The notes beneath the pieces were generated by a model. The model worked only from the letters and a program-made list of their open reading frames with translations. It had not been told where the DNA came from and did no database searches. Position numbers and translations under genes: made by a program. This document shows, piece by piece, positions 1-6,915 of a stretch of 11,172 nt of DNA. Source of the stretch: CAZESH01 sp964514665 (GTDB taxonomy: Bacteria; Bacillota; Bacilli; Paenibacillales; KCTC-25726); assembly GCA_964514665.1 (NCBI GenBank), contig CAZESH010000129.1:1-11172 (forward strand), read 5' to 3'. The first letter of the stretch is position 1. Each line of letters starts with the position of its first letter.

Positions 1-582
1 TTTCTAGTATCGGGAGTCAGTCCGGGATTGCACGCATTCCTGACTTTCGGCTTCAGTGATTCGGGATACAACGCCTACCGCCTGCCTGAACCAGGGGAGC
101 CGTGGGATATTCGCGGAAGAGTGGCGGGGCAAGAATTGAAAGAATTGATGATGAACTACCGCCAGACGATGAGCATGCTGCTTCTCACCGACGATGAAAC
201 TGTTTATCAAAACAGGGTTGAAGTGGATCCGATGCTCCGGGACGAACACGGTCCGATTCCCGTCATCCACTATACGCCAACCAAAAAAAGCATCCAAAGA
301 CGCGACCAGCTGGCCAGATTCGCGGGCGAGCTTCTGCGAAGCGCCGGGGCAAAGCATGTGATCCGATCGGATTTGCCCGCCGGTTTTCTGCTCCACCTTG
401 AGAGCACCATGCGGATGGGCTATGTAACGGATACAAAATGCGAGGCTCTGCAAGTGAAGCGATTGTATATCGCTGACAACAGCGTGCATTACAACGGCAT
501 CGGCGGCCCCAATCCCACCCTTACGACGCAAGCGCTGGCCACGCGCACGTCTGATATGATATTCGACAAATACTTCGGTTAA
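1..582 (+). CDS. GMC-family FAD-dependent oxidoreductase, C-terminal part (5' end outside window)
   Basis: The frame is open from base 1 and ends at TAA 580-582, giving 193 visible residues. Family members are usually about 500-560 residues, so roughly two thirds, including the N-terminal FAD-binding GxGxxG region, lie beyond the left edge. The C-terminal GMC signature is clear: HLESTMRMG at visible residues 132-140, then YIADNSV and GGPNPTLTTQALATR at about 156-182. By family knowledge His132 and Asn171 match the catalytic His-Asn pair that deprotonates an alcohol substrate while hydride passes to FAD. The likely role is oxidation of a sugar, polyol or other alcohol in the cytoplasm; the substrate cannot be told from this fragment. 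The stop codon lies in the left arm of an inverted repeat, and the next gene is convergent. Internal TTG codons (for example at 28) are not the real start. Confidence 0.9.
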   Translation, partial: FLVSGVSPGLHAFLTFGFSDSGYNAYRLPEPGEPWDIRGRVAGQELKELMMNYRQTMSMLLLTDDETVYQNRVEVDPMLRDEHGPIPVIHYTPTKKSIQRRDQLARFAGELLRSAGAKHVIRSDLPAGFLLHLESTMRMGYVTDTKCEALQVKRLYIADNSVHYNGIGGPNPTLTTQALATRTSDMIFDKYFG

Positions 583-670
583 GACGCGCGACAAAATTAG
601 TTCCCAAATATCAACAGCTTAATGATTTTTGCCAACAATTTAGTGGAAGTTATTTTGTCGCGCTGTCTTA
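580..670. repeat. Long imperfect inverted repeat between convergent genes (MITE-like element or bidirectional terminator)
   Basis: The left arm (580-604) and the reverse complement of the right arm (645-670) match over about 25 bases, with one inserted base and two substitutions. Both contain TAAGAC followed by GCGCGACAAAAT and end in TTCC. The central 40 bases are AT-rich, and further weak pairing (CCAAAT near 603 against ATTTAGTGG near 638-646) could extend the structure. The ends supply the TAA of the GMC gene (580-582) and the TAA of gerKB (668-670, minus strand). No T-run follows either arm, so it is not a classical intrinsic terminator. The size (91 bp), matched ends and possible TA duplication at both tips would suit a small non-autonomous transposon remnant. 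An RNA hairpin that protects or ends both transcripts is the alternative. Confidence 0.6.
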
Positions 671-1765
671 GTTTGCCGGTTTGTTCATTTTACTGCGAAT
701 TTTCCCTACAATCAGCAAAAACAAAGGGATAAGCAGCATATTCATCGGCAGTACCCAGGGAACCCAGTAGCTGTTCAAATAGACCGTGGTCGATTGAATC
801 ATGTTGTTTGGAATCAAGCCTAAAGCCAGCATCAAGGGAGCCAAAATCCAGATGAACACCTTCCAGTTTTTAACATTCAGCCATTGCGCCGTGCCGTAGC
901 AAGCAATAAAAAAGTAAATGGACAGCTTCGTAAAAACGCTTGCAATCCAAATGATAACCACGAATGCGTCCATATTCTCAATGAAGTCGGCCACATTGAT
1001 TTTACTCGTCATGGTGAAGAACGGATACCATTCAATCCCTGACAATTCAGGATTGACCGTCAGGATAGTCATAAATATTGAAATTATTACGATAAACAAG
1101 GAAAAGTAGACCGCCCATAATCCGTAACGCAATTCCTTCTGCGGATTTTGCAGGAATGCGTTCAGCATCGTCAATTCGACTGCATGTCCGAGATAGGAAG
1201 CAATGGGAAGCGCACCCTTCATCACGGGAACAGCTCCCGTATCCGCCAGTACCGGCAGCAGATTGCGGAAATGAACGTTTTGCAAGCTCAGCAACAGGAT
1301 TAACAGAATGGTAAAGATAATGATCGGACCGAGCACCTCGCTGGATCTGCCGACGCTTTCAATTCCTCCGTTGAAAACCGCGTACATCATCAATACGACC
1401 ATGATCCCCATGATGACGAAAACGGGCGTATGCTGGAGAAGAACCAGCTTGATCAGATCGGAGTATTGCCTCAACACAACGGGTATAATGGAGTACCACT
1501 GAACAATGTAGATAAGGACGACAAAACTGCCGAGCCATTTGCCCAGAATGGTTCGGCTGAATTGCACAAAGGTTTGCGCAGGATAAAGCAAGCATAAACG
1601 ATAGGTTACCAGGGCGATGATGATGGAAATGATTCCTGCCAAAAGAACGGAAATCCATACATCCTGTTTCGCTTCCTGAAACCCCGGACTGAATGTCATC
1701 AAAATCGTCATGCCGATTTCCATGCTTGTGATCATCCAGAAAAGCTGTAAACCTGAAATACGCAT
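668..1765 (-). CDS. gerKB: Spore germination permease-like subunit GerKB (Ger B subunit, APC-type membrane protein)
   Basis: This 365-residue polytopic membrane protein is the usual size for GerAB/GerKB proteins. It starts MRISGLQLFWMITSMEIGM, and hydrophobic segments recur to the C-terminus (for example about 38-60, 78-96, 113-132, 145-162, 215-236, 266-292, 303-320, 335-355), consistent with about ten helices of the APC superfamily fold. In the family this subunit sits in the spore inner membrane and binds the nutrient germinant together with the A and C subunits. The start is set by AAGGAG at 1775-1780, nine bases before ATG 1765-1763. That site lies inside the last codons of gerKC, whose stop is only five bases away, so translation is probably coupled. 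A 104-codon upstream extension of the frame is open but overlaps gerKC and is rejected. It is the last gene of the operon; its stop is in the inverted repeat. Confidence 0.93.
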   Translation of the reverse strand: MRISGLQLFWMITSMEIGMTILMTFSPGFQEAKQDVWISVLLAGIISIIIALVTYRLCLLYPAQTFVQFSRTILGKWLGSFVVLIYIVQWYSIIPVVLRQYSDLIKLVLLQHTPVFVIMGIMVVLMMYAVFNGGIESVGRSSEVLGPIIIFTILLILLLSLQNVHFRNLLPVLADTGAVPVMKGALPIASYLGHAVELTMLNAFLQNPQKELRYGLWAVYFSLFIVIISIFMTILTVNPELSGIEWYPFFTMTSKINVADFIENMDAFVVIIWIASVFTKLSIYFFIACYGTAQWLNVKNWKVFIWILAPLMLALGLIPNNMIQSTTVYLNSYWVPWVLPMNMLLIPLFLLIVGKIRSKMNKPAN

Positions 1766-1770
1766 GCGGT

Positions 1771-2922
1771 CTATCTCCTTCTTGTCAGGGGCTGTTGAAT
1801 CCTCCCTTGAATGAGTAAATTCACCTTCACATCTATATTGATCGGGATGTCGGGATACATACTTTCCCAATCGTTTTTTACCTTTTTCCAAATATAGGGA
1901 TGCTGTATATGCATAAATCTTCCGAAACCGAATATATCCGATTTCATTTTTTTCTGTAAGATATGCAAAGTATTTTCCGCATTTTTCTGCATCTGCTCCG
2001 CAAGCATTTTTTGTGCCCGCTGCATTTCCAGGGGGTCTGTGAGCTTCATCGAAGTGTTGTTCTCCAAAACCTGACAATCGAATTTCATCGATACTTTTAT
2101 GCGCGGCAGCCCGTCACGAACCGAAACGTCAACCTTTGTCCTTGACTTCAAAAATTCGACGCCTATTGTTTCTTTTGATCCTATTTTATAGGTTCCCATT
2201 TTTTGATTGAGATCTCCCCAAATGCTGGATAGTTCCAATATCTGATTGTCGTATAGAAAACCGGAAAGCTTATCCTTTCGATATACGGCAATCCCTTCGG
2301 CTTCGTATGTTTTTCCTGGGGCGGAGACCATTTTTTCGATGTGGATGGCTTTGGTGAATGCCGATTGCTCATGCTTTGTCGAAGATAGCAGTGTTAAATA
2401 TCCATCGAGTTTGACCGCCCTGTACGGATCGTTCATCAGCAGTTTCCTGAGCCCGAGGACCGGGACTTGCTCCAATATGTACGGCGCCTGCATAACCTCT
2501 TTTGCAGTCGAACCCCAACTTGTCATCACATAGATACCCATTTTGCTGTACGGGGAGCGGAGAAATTCATCACGAAGCGCCTTCTCCCCTTTTCTCGCGT
2601 ATTTTTCTCCGACAACGACAAGACCTCTGTGAGCCAAAGTGATCTTTCGGGAGAGCTGATTTTGCAGCTTGTTCAATGCTTCTATGGCATCTTTGCCCCT
2701 CACCGAAATCACCATTGCGGGCTGCTTCTTACTTCCGCTTCCTGTAAGCGAGAGGGAGGAGGGAAGGGCGATTTGAACGGTAATCTCGACCAAGTCATCG
2801 TCTGTTACGTCGAGTCCGGTTCCCAAAACGAAGGCCAGATTATCGATTCTCTTATAATCCCAACAGCCGGGTATGATTGAAAGCAGGAGCATCAAAGAAC
2901 AAAGCAGGATGAATTTTCTCAT
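1771..2922 (-). CDS. gerKC: Spore germination lipoprotein GerKC, Ger(x)C family
   Basis: The protein has 383 residues. Residues 1-20 form a lipoprotein signal peptide with lipobox IIPGC, so Cys20 should be lipidated and the mature protein anchored to the outer face of the spore inner membrane. The family opening WDYKRIDNLAFVLGTGLD follows directly (21-38), and the conserved C-terminal block is present: DIFGFGRF at 329-336, WKKVKNDWESMYPDI around 345-359, then alternating strands to about 373. In Bacillus, C subunits are required for receptor function and for assembly with A and B. A candidate ribosome site, AGGTGAGG, precedes ATG 2922-2920, and the gap to gerKA is 29 bases. The A-C-B order is that of B. 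subtilis gerK; in gerA the order is A-B-C. The 3' end contains the ribosome site of gerKB. The germinant specificity cannot be read from the sequence. Confidence 0.94.
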   Translation of the reverse strand: MRKFILLCSLMLLLSIIPGCWDYKRIDNLAFVLGTGLDVTDDDLVEITVQIALPSSLSLTGSGSKKQPAMVISVRGKDAIEALNKLQNQLSRKITLAHRGLVVVGEKYARKGEKALRDEFLRSPYSKMGIYVMTSWGSTAKEVMQAPYILEQVPVLGLRKLLMNDPYRAVKLDGYLTLLSSTKHEQSAFTKAIHIEKMVSAPGKTYEAEGIAVYRKDKLSGFLYDNQILELSSIWGDLNQKMGTYKIGSKETIGVEFLKSRTKVDVSVRDGLPRIKVSMKFDCQVLENNTSMKLTDPLEMQRAQKMLAEQMQKNAENTLHILQKKMKSDIFGFGRFMHIQHPYIWKKVKNDWESMYPDIPINIDVKVNLLIQGRIQQPLTRRR

Positions 2923-2951
2923 TAAACCTCACCTGAATGGGAAGAATTACT

Positions 2952-4391
2952 TCATTTCGCAACTTTTTTCAGCTTATTCCATGGAAGACGAATGATTACG
3001 TCGCGAAAGAAAGAGGGCCGGAAAGGGGCCAACGGGGTCAGATAATATTCCCCAAAGGAACGCAAATTGACCAGATGAATCAGCAGCATGAGCAAACCGA
3101 CGCTCATCCCGTAAAAACCAAACAGCGATGCGAGCAGGATCAACGGGTATTTCAACAAACGAACGACCACGTTGAGGATAAGGTGCGGGACGAGAAAGGA
3201 AGAAATGCCGCCGATGGCCACGATGATGACGACGGGAGCGGAAACAATGCCCGCCTGTACGGCCGCTTGCCCCAGGATCAGCGCGCCGACGATGCCGATC
3301 GATTGGCCGACCATCCTCGGCATGCGAAGTGTAGCTTCGCGGATGACCTCGAATATGATTTCCATCATCAATACTTCTAACACCATCGGAAAAGGGATGG
3401 GTTCTTCGGATCCGGATATCGTGAGCGCTAGCTGAGTCGGGATCATTTCCTGATGAAAGGAAGAAATAGCGATAAACATGGAAGGAAGCAGAAAAACCAT
3501 CATGGTAAATATCAAGCGAAGCCACCTCAAGAATATGGTTGGAAATACACCGAAATAATAATCGTCGGCCGCTTGCATTTGTCCCCAAAACGTAGCCGGA
3601 GCCACAAGCGCCTTCGAGGATCCGTCCATCATGATGGCAATTTTTCCTTCGAGCATTGAAGATGAAGTGGTATCCGGCCTTTCGGTAGCGATATACAACG
3701 GAAAAAAGAAATAGGGAGATTCCGAGATCAATTCCTGAAGGTTGCCTGAATCATGAACACTGTTTACGCTTGTGGCGGATAATCGTTTTCTCGCTTCGTT
3801 GATTACTTGTTCAGAAGCGACATTCTGGATATATAATAGAGCGACTCGCGTCTTTGTCATGGTACCGACTGTAAAATTTTCCACCTTGAGTGCGGGCGTG
3901 CGGATGATTTGACGAAGCAGGATAATATTGATTTCGAGCTTTTCAATAAAACCGATATAAGACCCGCGCAGCGCCACCTCCGTTTTGGGCTCTTCCAGCG
4001 AACGGTGAACCGAATTGCCGATATCCAAGGCTAGGGCGGTGCGACTGTTCTCAATAAAAAAAACAGCTTGGCCGCTTACTATTTTTTCAACCGCATCATC
4101 AAACAAGGCTAATGGATTTGTTTTAACGATAGAGATCCATTCGGTTTCCAGCATTTTGATCAAATTCGGGGTGTCAGAGCTTAGATCCTCATCCGATTTA
4201 TTCAGTAAAGGCCTGATAAAGATATCCTCCAGAATCTGGATATTGATAAGCCCCGACAAAAAAGCGACAAGACAGGGAATTCCGGAAAGACTGATCTTTC
4301 TTAATACAAAATCGGAACATTGGGCAAATACTTGATTTAATTCGGATTCATTCTCCTGGACGGAATCGAATATTTCTCTTATTTTATCCAT
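2952..4391 (-). CDS. gerKA: Spore germination protein GerKA, GerA family (A subunit of germinant receptor)
   Basis: This 479-residue protein is of normal family length. It has a long soluble N-terminal domain (about 1-285), then membrane segments at about 290-312, 335-350, 363-405 and 415-442, and a short basic tail. Family landmarks are RSLEEPKTEVALRGSYIGF at 130-148, TERPD at 237-241, LPSMFIA at 302-308, REATLRMP at 351-358, GQSIGIVGALILGQAAVQA at 362-380 and SFGEYYLTPLAPF at 445-457. GerA-family A subunits form oligomeric complexes in the spore inner membrane and, in recent work on B. subtilis GerAA, act as the ion-conducting part of the receptor. ATG 4391-4389 is preceded by CAAGGAGC at about 4402-4409. 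It is the first gene of the operon, behind a candidate sigma-G promoter. One oddity is RGSYIGF where most family members carry RGPREGF; see findings. Confidence 0.95.
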   Translation of the reverse strand: MDKIREIFDSVQENESELNQVFAQCSDFVLRKISLSGIPCLVAFLSGLINIQILEDIFIRPLLNKSDEDLSSDTPNLIKMLETEWISIVKTNPLALFDDAVEKIVSGQAVFFIENSRTALALDIGNSVHRSLEEPKTEVALRGSYIGFIEKLEINIILLRQIIRTPALKVENFTVGTMTKTRVALLYIQNVASEQVINEARKRLSATSVNSVHDSGNLQELISESPYFFFPLYIATERPDTTSSSMLEGKIAIMMDGSSKALVAPATFWGQMQAADDYYFGVFPTIFLRWLRLIFTMMVFLLPSMFIAISSFHQEMIPTQLALTISGSEEPIPFPMVLEVLMMEIIFEVIREATLRMPRMVGQSIGIVGALILGQAAVQAGIVSAPVVIIVAIGGISSFLVPHLILNVVVRLLKYPLILLASLFGFYGMSVGLLMLLIHLVNLRSFGEYYLTPLAPFRPSFFRDVIIRLPWNKLKKVAK

Positions 4392-4422
4392 GCAAAATCA
4401 AGCTCCTTGGTAATATTAAGTT

Positions 4423-4453
4423 CAGTATTGTTCAGAATCAGGAAAAATATGCA
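4423..4453 (-). promoter_or_regulatory. Candidate sigma-G (forespore) promoter for the gerK operon
   Basis: On the minus strand TGCATA (4448-4453), an 18-base spacer and AATACTG (4423-4429) resemble the Bacillus sigma-G consensus of roughly TGAATA, 17-18 bases, CATACTA. This would start transcription near 4415, leaving a leader of about 24 bases that contains the AAGGAGC site of gerKA. Expression of ger operons in the forespore under sigma-G is established for B. subtilis; its use here is inferred. The match is imperfect, with one substitution in the -35 element and two in the -10 element. Confidence 0.4.
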
Positions 4454-4579
4454 TAGAGCTTGCTTTCACTGGTCCGATACCATAAGAAACCGAGCCTGCT
4501 ATCTTCGTATCGTGTGATTTTTGATACATTAAGCATCTTCTTTGATTTATATACTAAAACTAAAAAGTTGGTGATATTC

Positions 4580-5716
4580 ATGCATAAAAATGAACATTCT
4601 CACGAAAATGTACATAGAGAAATCGATTATAACGAGCATCCGTTTATCGTGATTTGGGAAGTGACGAGGGCCTGTGAGTTAAAGTGTGTTCACTGTAGAG
4701 CCGATGCGCAAACAAAAGCGGACCCCAATGAATTAAGCTATGAAGAGGGCATGAAGCTTATTGATGAAATTTATGAAATGAATAACCCCATGCTCGTATT
4801 TACGGGCGGAGATTGTATGTTGCGGGAAGATCTTTATGATTTTGCGGAGTATGCGATTAAGAAAGGCATGCGCGTGTCCATGACGCCAAGCGCTACTTCA
4901 AGAGTTACAAAGGAAAAAATGGAGAAAGCCAAACAAATTGGATTGTCACGCTGGGGATTCAGTCTGGATGGCCCGACACCTGAAATTCATGACTGTTTCA
5001 GAGGCGTACCCGGTTCCTTTGACTTAACTGTGGAGAAGATTAAATACTTGAATGAACTTGAAATGCCGTTGCAAATCAATACCGTTATTTCCCGATACAA
5101 TTATGAAAGTCTTGAACAAATGGCAGCGCTCGTAGGCGAACTAAAAGCAGTGATGTGGTATATCTTTTTGCTTGTACCTACCGGAAGAGGTCAGATGAAT
5201 GCTTGTTTAACGCCGGTTGAGCATGAGAAAGTTTTCCGTTGGCTGTATGAATTGGGCAAAACAGCGCCTTACGATATTAAGACAACGGCCGCCCAGCACT
5301 ACAGACGTGTGGTGATTCAGCAAAAGACAAGGGAAAGCCTGGTGAATCGAGGCGAGATCCGTTATGAAGATACCTTTACAGATACAGCATCCCTCATCGA
5401 TGGATTGAAGCGCGCACCCAAAGGAGTAAATGACGGCAATGGATTTATCTTTGTGTCGCATATTGGAGATGTATTCCCGAGCGGACTGCTGCCGATCAAG
5501 GTTGGAAACGTAAGAGAAAAGCCTTTAAAAGAAATTTACCGCGAATCCCCGGTATTAAAACAACTGCGAAATCCAGATCTTTATAAAGGAAAATGCGGGA
5601 TTTGCGAATTCCGATTTGTATGCGGAGGTTCCCGTTCAAGAACCTATGCAGTCACCGGCGATTATTTGCAAAGTGAACCGTTTTGTGTGTATATTCCTCA
5701 AAAATTACGAAAGTAG
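4580..5716 (+). CDS. Radical SAM/SPASM protein, TIGR04053 type (NirJ/AhbD-like)
   Basis: The 378-residue protein starts at ATG 4580 (MHKNEHSHEN), with GGTGAT at 4570-4575 as a modest ribosome site. The open frame continues 40 codons upstream but lacks a site there. The radical SAM cluster motif C-x3-C-x2-C is at Cys32, Cys36 and Cys39 (TRACELKCVHCRADAQ), with TGGD at 75-78 and FSLDGPTPEIHD at 127-138. The C-terminal SPASM segment has Cys339, Cys342, Cys348 and Cys369 (KCGICEFRFVCGGSRSRTYA), likely to bind an auxiliary 4Fe-4S cluster. FLLVPTGRGQ, HYRR and the CGGSR block are typical of the TIGR04053 group, relatives of the heme-pathway enzymes NirJ and AhbD and of peptide-modifying SPASM enzymes. 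The enzyme should cleave SAM to a 5'-deoxyadenosyl radical; the substrate is unknown. No heme gene or obvious precursor peptide is adjacent. It diverges from gerKA and is visibly more AT-rich than the flanking operons. Its last 12 bases overlap the convergent small gene. Confidence 0.9.
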   Translation: MHKNEHSHENVHREIDYNEHPFIVIWEVTRACELKCVHCRADAQTKADPNELSYEEGMKLIDEIYEMNNPMLVFTGGDCMLREDLYDFAEYAIKKGMRVSMTPSATSRVTKEKMEKAKQIGLSRWGFSLDGPTPEIHDCFRGVPGSFDLTVEKIKYLNELEMPLQINTVISRYNYESLEQMAALVGELKAVMWYIFLLVPTGRGQMNACLTPVEHEKVFRWLYELGKTAPYDIKTTAAQHYRRVVIQQKTRESLVNRGEIRYEDTFTDTASLIDGLKRAPKGVNDGNGFIFVSHIGDVFPSGLLPIKVGNVREKPLKEIYRESPVLKQLRNPDLYKGKCGICEFRFVCGGSRSRTYAVTGDYLQSEPFCVYIPQKLRK

Positions 5717-5935
5717 CGTTTTTATTTGTTCATTTCGCGCTTCCTGCTCTTTCTTAGAGGCCAGATCATATTTTTTTAATAAATGGAACAGCTCATTCAA
5801 TGCTGCTTGTGTATGATCCTGGGTACGGATATGTTGTTCCAAATCCGTTGCAATAGGTTCCGGCATATGCGGTCTTTGACTTTCAAATTTTTGAATCACA
5901 TCTTCGGGCGTATGATCCAGCTTGCATTCACTCAT
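5705..5935 (-). CDS. Small conserved-looking hypothetical protein, 76 aa
   Basis: The start is ATG 5935-5933 (MSECKLDHTPEDVIQKFESQ), eight bases after the GGAG of the site AAAGGAG (5944-5950). An in-frame GTG at 5944 is too close to this site to be the start. The protein is soluble, charged and apparently helical (for example 41-56, ALNELFHLLKKYDLA), with no signal peptide, membrane segment or metal motif apart from one Cys at position 4 and a few scattered His residues. I do not recognise a family with a known function. A TATAAT at 5957-5962 (minus strand) is a possible -10 box but would leave only a 15-base leader. The stop falls inside the 3' end of the radical SAM gene, giving a 12-base tail-to-tail overlap. 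Codon use looks normal and the ribosome site is good, so I think it is expressed. A link with the radical SAM enzyme is possible but unproven. Confidence 0.65.
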   Translation of the reverse strand: MSECKLDHTPEDVIQKFESQRPHMPEPIATDLEQHIRTQDHTQAALNELFHLLKKYDLASKKEQEARNEQIKTLLS

Positions 5936-5985
5936 GAATATCACTCCTTTTAAAATATTATATCAAAAAAGGGGAATCCAGATAA

Positions 5986-6099
5986 ATGCGCGAATTATTT
6001 ACACTAGAAAATATTGAACCGGAAAAACAAGAGCTGTATCAATCACTCAACTTAAAAACTGCCCCGTGGCTGCTGACACCTGCGGGGCAATTTTGCTAA
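5986..6099 (+). CDS. Possible 37-codon ORF running through a terminator-like hairpin (doubtful)
   Basis: ATG 5986-5988 follows AAAAGGGGA (about 5967-5975) and opens a frame MRELFTLENIEPEKQELYQS that continues to TAA 6097-6099. The first 25 codons look protein-like and hydrophilic. The last dozen codons are the stem-loop at 6055-6094, which reads much better as a terminator, and the stop overlaps the stop of the convergent ATP-grasp gene. It may be a small peptide gene, the start of a truncated gene, or chance. I recognise no family. Confidence 0.25.
   Translation: MRELFTLENIEPEKQELYQSLNLKTAPWLLTPAGQFC
6055..6094 (-). terminator. Intrinsic terminator of the YheC/YheD-like gene, possibly bidirectional
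   Basis: GCCCCG (6061-6066) pairs with CGGGGC (6083-6088); an inner GG/CC pair tightens the 16-base loop. AAAA (6055-6058) opposite TTTT (6091-6094) extends the stem. Read on the minus strand the hairpin begins 7 bases after the ATP-grasp stop codon and is followed by AGTTTTTAAG, a good U-run. Read on the plus strand the tail is AATTTTG, weaker. Confidence 0.7.
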
Positions 6100-6830
6100 C
6101 GATGGCGATAAAAGTGCATGATTTTTCTATACATGGATTTGTCTTTTAAACGCTGGAACAAGCTTTTAGCCGGCTTGAAGTTAGCTTCTATGAACCAAAC
6201 CTTGCCTTTTGCATCGATGCCCAGATCCAAGCCAACGGTATGGATGCGGTAAAACTTTTGCAATCTTTTCACAGCTTGCAAAGATACCCGGTTGAGCTGA
6301 CTGATGATTTGTTTTTCCGAAGCTGCTTGAATATTGGATGAGCGGATCGCGGTGGACAGGGGCACGGCTCTGCCTCTGCTGCGGGCGGTATTCGTAATGA
6401 TGAATCCGGGGCCGGCTATTTTCGCCAGTTTTCCGGTAATCGTCCACGGGGTGCCTTTTTTTCTTTGAACCATTACCCGAACGTCAAAGGGTTTGCCATT
6501 TACCTTTGCCAAATGAATCTTTTGCTGGACAATGTATGGAGCAGATTTTGTTTTGCGTTGAATAAAAGAATATGCGGCTTTGCGCCCAGATAATATCCTT
6601 TTCGTCCTGTTGTAATGGACCTCATATTTTTCGTTCCCCAATGAAGTGACCTGCATGACGCCATAACCCCCGGAACTGCCTGCCGGTTTGATGATCACTT
6701 TTCCGAATTGGTCAACAGAAGACCAGAGATTATCTCTGTTCAATCTTCGTGTTTTTGGAAGCAGTGATACCATTCCCGGAGATTGGCTCAAAATATTGTG
6801 CTTTCTCCATTTTCCCAAGCTGAATTTCAA
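6096..6830 (-). CDS. YheC/YheD-family ATP-grasp protein (spore coat-associated type)
   Basis: The start is TTG 6830-6828, because AAGGAGGGG (6837-6845) sits six bases upstream. The in-frame ATG at residue -6 lies immediately before this site and cannot use it. The protein has 244 residues. It opens with FSLGKWRKHNILSQSPGM, then LLPKTRRL at 23-30 and the nucleotide-binding loop VIIKPAGSSGGYGVMQV at 45-61. FDVRVMVQR at 115-123 and GLDLGIDAKGKVWFIEANF at 200-218 follow, the latter with Glu215 and Asn217 as likely Mg-ATP ligands. This is the YheC/YheD ATP-grasp fold, named from B. subtilis proteins associated with the endospore coat. ATP-grasp enzymes join a carboxylate to an amine or thiol through an acyl-phosphate; the substrate here is unknown. 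It is shorter than YheC/YheD of B. subtilis, which carry an extra N-terminal region, but the catalytic domain looks complete. It is a single-gene unit ending in the terminator at 6055-6094. Confidence 0.85.
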   Translation of the reverse strand: MKFSLGKWRKHNILSQSPGMVSLLPKTRRLNRDNLWSSVDQFGKVIIKPAGSSGGYGVMQVTSLGNEKYEVHYNRTKRILSGRKAAYSFIQRKTKSAPYIVQQKIHLAKVNGKPFDVRVMVQRKKGTPWTITGKLAKIAGPGFIITNTARSRGRAVPLSTAIRSSNIQAASEKQIISQLNRVSLQAVKRLQKFYRIHTVGLDLGIDAKGKVWFIEANFKPAKSLFQRLKDKSMYRKIMHFYRHR

Positions 6831-6836
6831 ATCATA

Positions 6837-6845
6837 CCCCTCCTT
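6837..6845 (-). promoter_or_regulatory. Strong ribosome binding site that fixes a TTG start
   Basis: AAGGAGGGG on the minus strand is six bases from TTG 6830-6828. It decides the start of the ATP-grasp gene against the upstream ATG at 6848-6846 and a further TTG at 6875-6873, neither of which has a site of its own. Confidence 0.75.
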
Positions 6846-6915
6846 CATGTGCTTTAACCAAGCTATGTATAACAATTAAAATCGGCTTGTTTGTATGTCT
6901 AAAATCACAGCAAGT

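Noticed and set aside
4..594. Minus-strand open frame of 196 codons over the GMC gene
   Set aside because: It is antisense to a clear GMC C-terminal domain and has no recognisable protein features.
1766..2077. 104-codon N-terminal extension of the GerKB frame
   Set aside because: It lies wholly over gerKC in another frame, has no hydrophobic or family-like content, and the internal ATG 1765 has a well-spaced AAGGAG and the correct family N-terminus.
2937..3588. Overlapping open frames on both strands within gerKA
   Set aside because: They are His/Arg/Asp-rich low-complexity translations typical of shadow frames over a conserved membrane-protein gene.
4521..4555. TTGATA and TATACT as a promoter for the radical SAM gene
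   Set aside because: The spacer is 23 bases, too long for sigma-A; no better pair was found, so no promoter is called.
4460..4579. 40-codon extension of the radical SAM frame starting at TTG 4460
   Set aside because: There is no ribosome site, the text is unlike the family, and it would overlap the ger promoter region; ATG 4580 fits the family N-terminus.
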